Assembly: GCA_900544075.1 (NCBI GenBank)
Contig: UQTJ01000027.1
Location: forward strand, 1-41,228
Source of the DNA: an uncultured Bacteroides sp.
GTDB lineage: Bacteria; Bacteroidota; Bacteroidia; Bacteroidales; Bacteroidaceae
Direction of reading: 5' to 3'
Length of the DNA: 41,228 nt
The position numbers and the translations under genes are program-made. The notes beneath the pieces were generated by a model. It had not been told where the DNA came from, searched no databases, and saw only the letters and a list, made by a program, of their open reading frames with translations. Positions 1-6,683 of the stretch are shown here, piece by piece (positions within the stretch are counted from its first letter, which is position 1; the number at the start of each line of letters is the position of its first letter).

Positions 1-35
1 ACAATGGCCGAGCGGCATTTTTTATATTTAATCGA

Positions 36-55
36 TTTTATCGGACAGCAATAAT
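36..55. repeat. 20-bp inverted repeat, left copy
   Basis: TTTTATCGGACAGCAATAAT occurs here and as its exact reverse complement at 41175-41194, near the other edge of the window. The flanking bases are not the same at the two sites beyond weak AT-rich similarity. This would fit the terminal inverted repeats of an insertion sequence copy at each contig edge. No transposase coding is visible, so the assignment is inference. Confidence 0.6.
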
Positions 56-134
56 AATTTATAGGAAAAATGAAATAATTTTAAACATAAATGCCTTTTT
101 GTTTAATAAGTGTTTATCTAGTTCGGATTTTATA

Positions 135-175
135 AATAAAAAAAGATACCTTCACTGCTATGAGTGAAGATATCT
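135..175 (-). terminator. Intrinsic terminator of rpsP
   Basis: Read on the minus strand, a 13-base arm AGATATCTTCACT pairs with AGTGAAGGTATCT across a six-base loop, with one mismatch, and is followed by a run of seven T. It lies about 30 bases past the rpsP stop codon. Confidence 0.85.
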
Positions 176-205
176 TTCTCTTGTTTTGATAGAAAAGTAG
201 AAGAA

Positions 206-721
206 TTATGCTTCTGCTGGAGCTTCAGTTGCTTCAGCAGCTGGTTCTTCTGTAGCAGCTTCAGCAGCTTTCTTTTCAGCTACTTTCTTAGCGATTTCTT
301 CGTTTATTTTCTTTTCAGCTTCAAGACGTGCTTTTGCTTCAGCTTTCTTAGCTTCTTCCTGTTTTGCTTTCAAAGCAGCAAGACCGTTCTGCTTGTTTTC
401 TTTCCAAGCGTTGAACTTAGCTTCAGCCTGAGCTTCGTCGAATGCACCTTTAGCAACACCGCCAAGTAAGTGTTTCTTCATGTAAACACCTTCTTTAGAA
501 AGGATGTTGCGAACTGTGTCAGTAGGCTGTGCACCTACAAGTACCCAGTGCAATGCACGTTCAAAATTCAAATCTACTGTGGCAGGATTGGTGTTCGGAT
601 TGTAAGTACCAATTTTTTCAGTAAATCTACCATCACGTGGTGCTCTTGCGTCTGCAATAACAATTGAATAGAACGCATAACCTTTGCGTCCGTTTCTCTG
701 CAATCTGATTTTAGTTGCCAT
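206..721 (-). CDS. rpsP: 30S ribosomal protein S16 (bS16)
   Basis: Structural protein of the small ribosomal subunit, involved in 16S rRNA folding. The first ~85 residues carry the bS16 core: the start KIRLQRNGRKGYAFYSIV, then ADARAPRDGRFTEKIGTYNP and later GAQPTDTVRNILSKEGVYMK. The protein is 171 residues, about twice the length of enterobacterial S16. The extra C-terminal ~80 residues are Ala/Glu/Lys-rich, probably helical and without motifs; such a tail is usual in Bacteroidota. It appears monocistronic, with a strong promoter at 787-817 and a terminator at 135-175. The genes often found beside rpsP elsewhere (rimM, trmD, rplS) are not adjacent here. Confidence 0.97.
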   Translation of the reverse strand: MATKIRLQRNGRKGYAFYSIVIADARAPRDGRFTEKIGTYNPNTNPATVDLNFERALHWVLVGAQPTDTVRNILSKEGVYMKKHLLGGVAKGAFDEAQAEAKFNAWKENKQNGLAALKAKQEEAKKAEAKARLEAEKKINEEIAKKVAEKKAAEAATEEPAAEATEAPAEA

Positions 722-763
722 TTTTTAAACGTTAAATTTTTAATGTTAATGATTTGAATTATG

Positions 764-780
764 CTATTATCTCGTAATAG
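764..780 (-). promoter_or_regulatory. Hairpin at the 5' end of the rpsP leader
   Basis: On the minus strand CTATTA and TAATAG form a perfect six-base stem around a five-base loop, a few bases downstream of the rpsP -7 box. It would therefore sit at or just after the mRNA 5' end. It could stabilise the message or serve in autogenous control; the sequence does not decide which. Confidence 0.4.
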
Positions 781-786
781 CGGCTG

Positions 787-817
787 CAAAGATACTGCTT
801 TTCTTTTGTTTTACAAA
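787..817 (-). promoter_or_regulatory. Promoter of rpsP (Bacteroides type)
   Basis: On the minus strand a TTTG at 817-814 is followed after 19 bases by TATCTTTG at 794-787. This is a near-perfect match to the Bacteroides housekeeping promoter (TTTG, 19-21 bases, TAnnTTTG), about 65 bases upstream of the rpsP start. Confidence 0.8.
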
Positions 818-841
818 TAGTTGGGCTATTTTTCTGTATAT

Positions 842-1681
842 TTATTTGTTTATCTCTCTCAACCATTTTTCCAGCTCGCCTGTCCATTGTCTTTTGTAGA
901 TGAAACTGTCGCGATATCCCCATCCGTGTCCGCCGATAGGATATGTGTGAAGCGATGCAGGAACTCTGTTGTTTACAAGCGACATATAGTAGTTGATACT
1001 GTTCTCTACCGGTACAGTCTTATCGTCGCTGCTATGCATGATGAATGCAGGAGGAGTCTGTGGAGTAACCTGTTTTTCATTACAATACAGTTCTACAAGC
1101 TTTTCGTCAGGATTGCTTCCGAGGAGATTGTTTCTTGAGCCCATGTGAGTATATCTCTTGTCCATTGTGATGACCGGATAGAAAAGTATCTGGAAATCAG
1201 GTCTTGTAGACTCGTCGAAATGAGTTGCAGCTGTGCTTGCAAGATGCCCTCCGGCTGAAGAGCCCATGATTCCGAGTTTTGAGAATTTCAAGTCTTTAGA
1301 CTTTTCACGCATGATTCTTATGGCCTGATGCGCATCGCTCAGGGGAACTTCGTTATTACCGTTAGGCATTCGGTAGATAAGAACCGAATATGTTATTCCC
1401 TGGCTGTTGAACCATGCAGCCATATCGTGTCCTTCATGGGCAGTAGCAAGATTATAGTATCCGCCTCCCGGGCATGCTATGATTGCCATTCCGTTGGGAT
1501 TCTCGGCAGGATAAACATAAAGAGTAGGTTCTGCAACATAGACAGGACCGTTTTCTTTTTGTTCTTTAATACCGTTTTCGTTAGGCGCACCATTAGGCCA
1601 AAGTTTGATTTCGATAGGCTTCTGTGCGCATAATATAGATGACAGCATAATGAAACTCATAATCAGTAAATTCTTTTTCAT
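842..1681 (-). CDS. Secreted alpha/beta hydrolase, esterase-like
   Basis: Predicted periplasmic or surface carboxylesterase of the alpha/beta hydrolase fold. The N-terminus is a signal peptide ending near residue 19 (SSILCAQ). The oxyanion segment is PGGGYY (71-76). The nucleophile elbow GSSAGG puts the serine at 142. The probable acid is D219 or D220 in HSSDDKTVP, and the base is H252 in GGHGWG. The family resembles the acetyl-xylan or feruloyl esterase-like hydrolases common in Bacteroidota, but nothing here identifies the substrate. It starts six bases after the OPT transporter stop, so the two are probably co-transcribed. A link to peptide or peptide-ester processing is therefore conceivable. 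Confidence 0.85.
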   Translation of the reverse strand: MKKNLLIMSFIMLSSILCAQKPIEIKLWPNGAPNENGIKEQKENGPVYVAEPTLYVYPAENPNGMAIIACPGGGYYNLATAHEGHDMAAWFNSQGITYSVLIYRMPNGNNEVPLSDAHQAIRIMREKSKDLKFSKLGIMGSSAGGHLASTAATHFDESTRPDFQILFYPVITMDKRYTHMGSRNNLLGSNPDEKLVELYCNEKQVTPQTPPAFIMHSSDDKTVPVENSINYYMSLVNNRVPASLHTYPIGGHGWGYRDSFIYKRQWTGELEKWLREINK

Positions 1682-1687
1682 AACAGT

Positions 1688-3676
1688 TTATTTTTTGATT
1701 GACATGCTGGCTTTAACTAAATATATAATAAGGAGTGCATATGCAACGAGTGATACAACCTGGCTCATAGGATTAGCCAACCATGACTCGTTGACAAGAT
1801 TGATGTCGCAATATCTCATCACTGCGCTTACTACACCCATCAGGGCACCTCCGGCAATGAAACCAGAGGCAAGCAATGTTCCTTTTTCGCCGCGTTCTTG
1901 GTTCACAGATTCGTCCTTGCTTCTTGTTGTCACGTACCAGTTTATTGCACCACCCACCAGAAGAGGAAGGTTGAGTTCCAAAGGAATGAACATACCAAGT
2001 GCGAAAGCCAGTGCAGGAACCTTGAAGTATGTAAGTACAATGGCCAAAACCGCTCCGGCACCGTACAAAGCCCATGGAGCACCTACACCATTCATCAGCG
2101 GGTCGATAACGGCTGCCATAGCATTTGCCTGAGGTGCAGCAAGCTGTCCGCTTGTAAATCCGTATGAATCATTCAGTACCATAATAACGCCGCCAACTGT
2201 AGCAGCCGAAACCAGTGTTCCGAGGAATTTCCATGTTTCCTGTTTCTTAGGAGTGCTTCCAAGCCAGTAACCAATCTTGAGGTCGGTGATAAAACCGCCT
2301 GCCATTGACAGAGCTGTACATACCACACCACCCATAACCAGTGCTGCAACCATACCTGTAGCTCCGTTCAGACCTACTGCCACCATAATTACTGATGCAA
2401 GGATAAGAGTCATAAGAGTCATACCCGATACAGGGTTAGTACCTACTATGGCTATCGCGTTTGCAGCCACTGTAGTGAAAAGGAATGCTATACCTGCCAC
2501 AAGCAGAAGTGCAACTACGGTGTGAAGCACATTACCCTGCATAACGTCGAAGTAGAAGAACAGCAGAACCAGCAGCAAAGTGAAGATAGAACCGAATGCG
2601 ATAATCTTCATCGAAATATCTTTCTGAGTACGTTCCACATTGGCTTCAGCTTTCTTGCCGCCCATTTCCTTTGCTGCAAGACTTATGGCACCTTTTATTA
2701 TACCCCATGAACGGACTATACCTATGATGCCGGCCATAGCGATACCGCCGATGCCTATACTCTTGGCATACTCGCTGAATATCATTTCCGGCGACATATC
2801 CTTAACGGCCATAGTGATGTTCGGATTCCATGTATTGAGAACCTGGTCGCCGAACACAAGGGCAAATCCCGGTACAATGACAAACCATACTACCAGAGAA
2901 CCGGCACATATAATGGCTGCATATTTCAGACCTACGATATACCCCAATCCAAGCACTGCCGCTCCTGTATTTATCTTGAAAACCAGTTTGAATTTCTCAG
3001 CCACCATTTCACCGGCACTGCAGATGCGGCTTGTGAAATTCTCGTTCCACCATCCGAATGTACCGACTATAAAGTCGTACAGACCTCCGATAAGTCCTGC
3101 CATAAGAAGCGGTTTTGCCTGGTCGCCGCCTTTCTCGCCCGACACAAGAACCTGAGTGCTGGCTGTTGCCTCAGGGAAAGGATATTCGCCATGCTTGTCC
3201 TTTACGAAATATTTGCGGAATGGAATGAGGAAAAGAATACCCAATACACCTCCAAGCAGAGAGCTGATGAACATCTGCATGAAGTTCACTGTCATCTCCG
3301 GATATTTCTCCTGAAGAATATAGAGTGCCGGAAGAGTGAATATGGCACCTGCTACAATCACTCCGGAGCATGCTCCGATAGACTGTATCATTACGTTCTC
3401 GCCTAATGCGTTTTTACGCTTTGTGGCGCTTGACACACCCACTGCAATGATGGCAATAGGAATAGCAGCTTCGAATACCTGACCTACTTTAAGTCCAAGA
3501 TAGGCAGCTGCGGCCGAGAAAATCACAGCCATTACTATACCCCATGTCACTGACCACAGGTTTACTTCCGGATAATTCTTCGAAGGCGACATGAGCGGCT
3601 CATACTTCTCGCCCGGTTTAAGCGGACGGAACGCATTCTCTGGCAGCCCCGTCGGCTTTTCTTGTTCTGTTTTCAT
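1688..3676 (-). CDS. OPT family oligopeptide transporter
   Basis: Inner-membrane transporter of the OPT superfamily, which imports small peptides or metal-chelate peptides by proton symport. The protein is 662 residues and almost wholly made of hydrophobic segments (roughly 14-16). Family features include a cytosolic N-terminal tail, the early membrane segment VTWGIVMAVIFSAAAAYLGL and the loop PFRKYFVKDKHGEYPFPEA, which is typical of bacterial OPT proteins. It is first in a probable two-gene unit with the downstream esterase-like hydrolase. A -7 box (TACTTTTG) lies 45 bases upstream. The substrate cannot be read from the sequence. Confidence 0.92.
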   Translation of the reverse strand: MKTEQEKPTGLPENAFRPLKPGEKYEPLMSPSKNYPEVNLWSVTWGIVMAVIFSAAAAYLGLKVGQVFEAAIPIAIIAVGVSSATKRKNALGENVMIQSIGACSGVIVAGAIFTLPALYILQEKYPEMTVNFMQMFISSLLGGVLGILFLIPFRKYFVKDKHGEYPFPEATASTQVLVSGEKGGDQAKPLLMAGLIGGLYDFIVGTFGWWNENFTSRICSAGEMVAEKFKLVFKINTGAAVLGLGYIVGLKYAAIICAGSLVVWFVIVPGFALVFGDQVLNTWNPNITMAVKDMSPEMIFSEYAKSIGIGGIAMAGIIGIVRSWGIIKGAISLAAKEMGGKKAEANVERTQKDISMKIIAFGSIFTLLLVLLFFYFDVMQGNVLHTVVALLLVAGIAFLFTTVAANAIAIVGTNPVSGMTLMTLILASVIMVAVGLNGATGMVAALVMGGVVCTALSMAGGFITDLKIGYWLGSTPKKQETWKFLGTLVSAATVGGVIMVLNDSYGFTSGQLAAPQANAMAAVIDPLMNGVGAPWALYGAGAVLAIVLTYFKVPALAFALGMFIPLELNLPLLVGGAINWYVTTRSKDESVNQERGEKGTLLASGFIAGGALMGVVSAVMRYCDINLVNESWLANPMSQVVSLVAYALLIIYLVKASMSIKK

Positions 3677-3720
3677 GTTCGATTATGTTATTATTTTGTT
3701 AATGATTTCATTTTCGTGTC

Positions 3721-3728
3721 CAAAAGTA
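3721..3728 (-). promoter_or_regulatory. -7 box upstream of the OPT transporter
   Basis: TACTTTTG on the minus strand matches TAnnTTTG, 45 bases before the transporter start and just past the stop of the araC-type gene. No clear -33 element is seen. Confidence 0.5.
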
Positions 3729-3738
3729 ATAAAAAAAC

Positions 3739-4641
3739 TCATAACCTTTGCATTCTGTACTCGTTTGGAGTACATCCTACTTCTTTTTTGAACATCCGGC
3801 TCAGATGTTGCGGATACTGGAACCCAAGTTCGTAGGCTATTTCCGTCATAGTCATCTGTGTGGACAGCAGTTTCTCCTTTGCCTTTTCCACCACCTTGCC
3901 GTGGATGTATTCGGACGCCGTTTTTCCCGTCTGCCGGCTTATCATATCGCCGAAATAGTTTGGAGAGAGAAACACCTTTTCGGCAAAGTATCTCACCGTA
4001 GGCAGACCGTTCTCGGTAGGAGCCTTGCTGTCGAAATAATCGTCCAGCAGACGTTCGAACTGCACTATTACGTTCTTGTTCGATACCTCTCTCGTCTGGA
4101 ACTGTCTGTCGTAAAAACGCAGGAAGTAGTCGAGCATCAGTCCTAAGTTTGCTGTTATGATTCTCCGGCTGTGTTTGTCCTGTCGGATTCGGAGTTCCCT
4201 TTCTATATTGCCGAAACACTCCATGATTATCCTCTTTTCCTCTTCTGACAGGTGAAGAGCTTCTTTTGAGTCATATCCGAAGAAAGAATATCTCTTTATG
4301 TCCTTGCCAAGTGAAGTGCCGTGTATGAAGTCCGGATGAAACAGTATTCCGTAGCCTTCTGGCTTTGTGTCGGTATTCATGTGCGATGTTACCACCTGTC
4401 CGGGTGCGAAACAAACTATTGTTCCCTCATCATAGTCATATTCCTGCATCCCGTATGTCAAATCGCCACATTTCGTTTTTTTCAGATATACGGCATACAC
4501 TCCGTAGTTAATGGTCAGAGTTTCAGGCCACCTCGTAGCCTTGGACAAGTCGACCACACTCACCATAGGGTGCAGAGTCTCAAGTCCGAATATATCGTTG
4601 AATCTGTTGACATCCTCTAATTTGATAACTTCCTGTTTCAT
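3739..4641 (-). CDS. AraC family transcriptional regulator
   Basis: 300-residue DNA-binding regulator. The N-terminal ~170 residues form an AraC-type sensing domain (cupin-like, including the segment DEGTIVCFAPGQVV). The C-terminal ~100 residues hold the paired helix-turn-helix: first RYFAEKVFLSPNYFGDMISR, then MTEIAYELGFQYPQHLSRMF, ending with the family signature FKKEVGCTPNEYR. It is divergent from the acetyltransferase at 4796. The intergenic region carries promoters facing both ways, so the acetyltransferase and the hydrolase after it are plausible targets. The effector is unknown. Confidence 0.93.
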   Translation of the reverse strand: MKQEVIKLEDVNRFNDIFGLETLHPMVSVVDLSKATRWPETLTINYGVYAVYLKKTKCGDLTYGMQEYDYDEGTIVCFAPGQVVTSHMNTDTKPEGYGILFHPDFIHGTSLGKDIKRYSFFGYDSKEALHLSEEEKRIIMECFGNIERELRIRQDKHSRRIITANLGLMLDYFLRFYDRQFQTREVSNKNVIVQFERLLDDYFDSKAPTENGLPTVRYFAEKVFLSPNYFGDMISRQTGKTASEYIHGKVVEKAKEKLLSTQMTMTEIAYELGFQYPQHLSRMFKKEVGCTPNEYRMQRL

Positions 4642-4667
4642 TTATGCAGATTATTTGTGTTTCGTAG

Positions 4668-4698
4668 CAAAAATAATACATATTATCCGTATAAGCAA
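4668..4698 (-). promoter_or_regulatory. Promoter of the AraC-type regulator
   Basis: On the minus strand GTTG near 4699-4696 is followed after 20 bases by TATTTTTG at 4675-4668, matching the Bacteroides promoter. It lies 27 bases upstream of the ATG. Confidence 0.6.
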
Positions 4699-4760
4699 CA
4701 TTCGGTAAAATTGGTACAAAGAGCCGTAATCCATATACAGTACAGATATAATGTATATAG

Positions 4761-4768
4761 TACTTTTG
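4761..4768 (+). promoter_or_regulatory. -7 box upstream of the acetyltransferase
   Basis: TACTTTTG matches TAnnTTTG, 27 bases before the ATG at 4796. No convincing -33 element is present, which would fit activator dependence, for example on the divergent AraC protein. Confidence 0.5.
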
Positions 4769-4795
4769 TAACATGAACAATTATATATTACAGAT

Positions 4796-5356
4796 ATGCT
4801 TTTAAACGACTTTTTATCTTATGTAAAGACCGGCAAGGCACTCGATACGGATGAAATCCATGCTCTTATGGGAGAGATGAGCGAAGAGGCCCGCTGTGTG
4901 ACATTCCGGTTGAATTCATCGTATCACACACCGGACGAAGTGAGAGGGTTGCTGTCCGAACTTTTCGGATATACTGTGCCTGAAACCCTGCGTGTGTTTC
5001 CTCCTTTCTATTCTGATTTCGGAAAGAATATCCATGTGGGAGAAAATGTTTTTATAAATGCCTGCTGCCATTTTCAGGACCACGGAGGAGTAACTCTCGG
5101 CGACGGATGCCAGATAGGTCATAACGTAGTGTTTGCAACTCTCAACCACGGATTGCAGCCTGAGGAGCGAGGCATTACCTATCCTGCGCCGATAGTTCTC
5201 GGCAAGAATGTATGGGTAGGTTCCAATTCCACTATTCTGCAAGGGGTGACGATAGGCGACAATGCAGTGATAGCTGCCGGTGCTGTAGTTACTAAGGATG
5301 TGGAACCCGGCACTATAGTAGGCGGTGTGCCTGCCCGTTTCATAAAGAAGCTGTAG
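4796..5356 (+). CDS. Hexapeptide-repeat O-acetyltransferase (maltose/galactoside type)
   Basis: Predicted cytoplasmic acetyl-CoA-dependent sugar O-acetyltransferase with a left-handed beta-helix, 186 residues, the usual length for the Maa/LacA/NodL group. After a short N-terminal helical part (about 1-60), hexapeptide turns run from about 75 to the end (NIHVGENVFINACCHF, GVTLGDGCQIGHNVVFATLN, VWVGSNSTILQGVTIGDNAV, GAVVTKDVEPGTIVGGVPAR). The family's active-site histidine is probably the one in ATLNHG. It is divergent from the AraC gene and followed after about 200 bases by a secreted hydrolase. The natural acceptor of these enzymes is rarely known. Confidence 0.9.
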   Translation: MLLNDFLSYVKTGKALDTDEIHALMGEMSEEARCVTFRLNSSYHTPDEVRGLLSELFGYTVPETLRVFPPFYSDFGKNIHVGENVFINACCHFQDHGGVTLGDGCQIGHNVVFATLNHGLQPEERGITYPAPIVLGKNVWVGSNSTILQGVTIGDNAVIAAGAVVTKDVEPGTIVGGVPARFIKKL

Positions 5357-5406
5357 GATTTTTCCGGATTCTTCGTTTATGATTATCAGATTCTTCGACG
5401 CAGAAA

Positions 5407-5499
5407 CCGTAACACGTACGTGTAACGGGTGGAACACGAAGGTGTCACGCGCGGAACACGAACGTGACGCGGGCGTAACACGTACGTGTCACGCTTTCT
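5407..5499. repeat. Array of four palindromes at 22-bp spacing (copy 1)
   Basis: Four 11-12-bp dyads start at 5412, 5434, 5456 and 5478, exactly 22 bp apart. The outer two are perfect (ACACGTACGTGT); the inner two are imperfect (ACACGAAGGTGT, ACACGAACGTG). Spacers are GC-rich. The array is bracketed by CGCAGAAA (5399-5406) and its reverse complement TTTCTGCG (5495-5502). A reverse-complement relative lies at 29244-29336, sharing about 30 bp at each end. It sits between two same-strand genes and is probably transcribed. It holds no credible coding region. Confidence 0.9.
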
Positions 5500-5565
5500 G
5501 CGAACCGTCTTTTCGGGATATTTAAACAATCATCTTCCCATATGTTTCAAAAAAAACAAACCAAT

Positions 5566-6579
5566 ATGAAAAGAAACCTGATTATAATTATTCAAATTCT
5601 AATAATAAGTGTTATGACAAATCTAAATGCGCAAGACAAAAAGACTTTCGCTCCAAGCGATAAAGTAGTGACAGAACGTGTTTCGTTCAAGAATCGTTTC
5701 GGCATCACACTTGTGGCCGACCTGTATCGTCCGAAAAATGCTGAGGCTCCGCTACCGGCATTGGCTGTTAGCGGTCCTTTCGGTGCAGTGAAAGAACAAT
5801 CGTCCGGACTATACGCCCAGACTATGGCCGAACGAGGATTTCTGACAATAGCTTTCGACCCGTCTTTCACCGGCGAGAGTAGTGGAGAACCTCGATATGT
5901 TGCATCACCTGATATCAACACCGAAGATTTCAGTGCAGCAGTAGACTATCTGATTACACGTCCGGATGTGGATTCTGCCAAGATTGGAATAATCGGCATA
6001 TGCGGTTGGGGCGGATTTGCTCTGAATGCAGCAGCCATAGACACCCGTATCAAGGCTACAGTGGCTGTGACCATGTACGACATGAGCCGTGTCACTGCAA
6101 ACGGATATTTCGATTCAATGGACGAGGATGCACGCTATGAGCTTCGCCGAAAACTTAACGAGCAGCGTACCATCGACGCGAAGAACGGAACATATGCCCT
6201 TGCAGGTGGAGTGATTGACCCTCTGCCGGAAGATGCGCAGCAGTTCGTAAAAGACTATTATGCTTATTATAAGACTCCGCGCGGCTATCATCCGCGTTCG
6301 CTGAACTCAAATAACGGATGGAACGTGACTTCCTCTCTTTCATTCATCAACACTCCGCTACTGACATACAGCAGCGAGATAAGAAGTGCCGTCCTGTTGG
6401 TTCACGGCGAGAAAGCCCATTCGCGCTATTTCTCAGAAGATGCTTTCAAGAAACTCAAGGGTGACAATAAAGAACTGCTCATAGTTCCGGGTGCAAGCCA
6501 TGTGGATTTGTACGACAATGTAGCCGGAGTGATTCCTTACGACAGGATTGAGAAGTTTATTCGCGAGAATATGAAATGA
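5566..6579 (+). CDS. Secreted alpha/beta hydrolase with a cysteine nucleophile
   Basis: 337-residue exported hydrolase. The start at 5566 (MKRNLIIII) is chosen over an in-frame ATG at 5542 because it begins a normal signal peptide, cleaved after MTNLNA. The elbow reads IGICGWGG, placing cysteine (C146) where most family members have serine, as in dienelactone hydrolases. The histidine is probably H311 in PGASHVD, and the acidic residue is likely in the LLVHGEKAH region. The GICGWGG elbow marks a recognisable bacterial group of unknown substrate. The phased palindrome array precedes the gene and a strong terminator follows it. Confidence 0.85.
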   Translation: MKRNLIIIIQILIISVMTNLNAQDKKTFAPSDKVVTERVSFKNRFGITLVADLYRPKNAEAPLPALAVSGPFGAVKEQSSGLYAQTMAERGFLTIAFDPSFTGESSGEPRYVASPDINTEDFSAAVDYLITRPDVDSAKIGIIGICGWGGFALNAAAIDTRIKATVAVTMYDMSRVTANGYFDSMDEDARYELRRKLNEQRTIDAKNGTYALAGGVIDPLPEDAQQFVKDYYAYYKTPRGYHPRSLNSNNGWNVTSSLSFINTPLLTYSSEIRSAVLLVHGEKAHSRYFSEDAFKKLKGDNKELLIVPGASHVDLYDNVAGVIPYDRIEKFIRENMK

Positions 6580-6588
6580 TAGTGTATA

Positions 6589-6631
6589 AAGAAACAGACT
6601 TGCTTCGAGAATGAAGTCAAGTCTGTTTCTT
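6589..6631 (+). terminator. Terminator between convergent genes
   Basis: AAGAAACAGACTT pairs with AAGTCTGTTTCTT, and the inner CTTC pairs with GAAG, giving a long stem of about 17 bp around a short loop. It lies between the hydrolase and the antiporter, which converge. The stem could stop transcription from both sides, although T-tracts are short. Confidence 0.75.
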
Positions 6632-6683
6632 AAGTGCTAATTAAATCACGAAAGAAACAGCCTTCTCTGTATCTGTAATTCTG

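Noticed and set aside
4916..5437. Open frame beginning MFHPLHVRVT antisense to the acetyltransferase
   Set aside because: Its first residues are read from the 22-bp palindrome array; the same peptide start appears at 29305 on the plus strand because the array is repeated there. The rest is antisense to a clear gene.
5407..5499. Possible CRISPR array
   Set aside because: The spaced units are 12-bp palindromes with ~10-bp related spacers, only four units, and no cas genes nearby; a sister copy has similar spacers.
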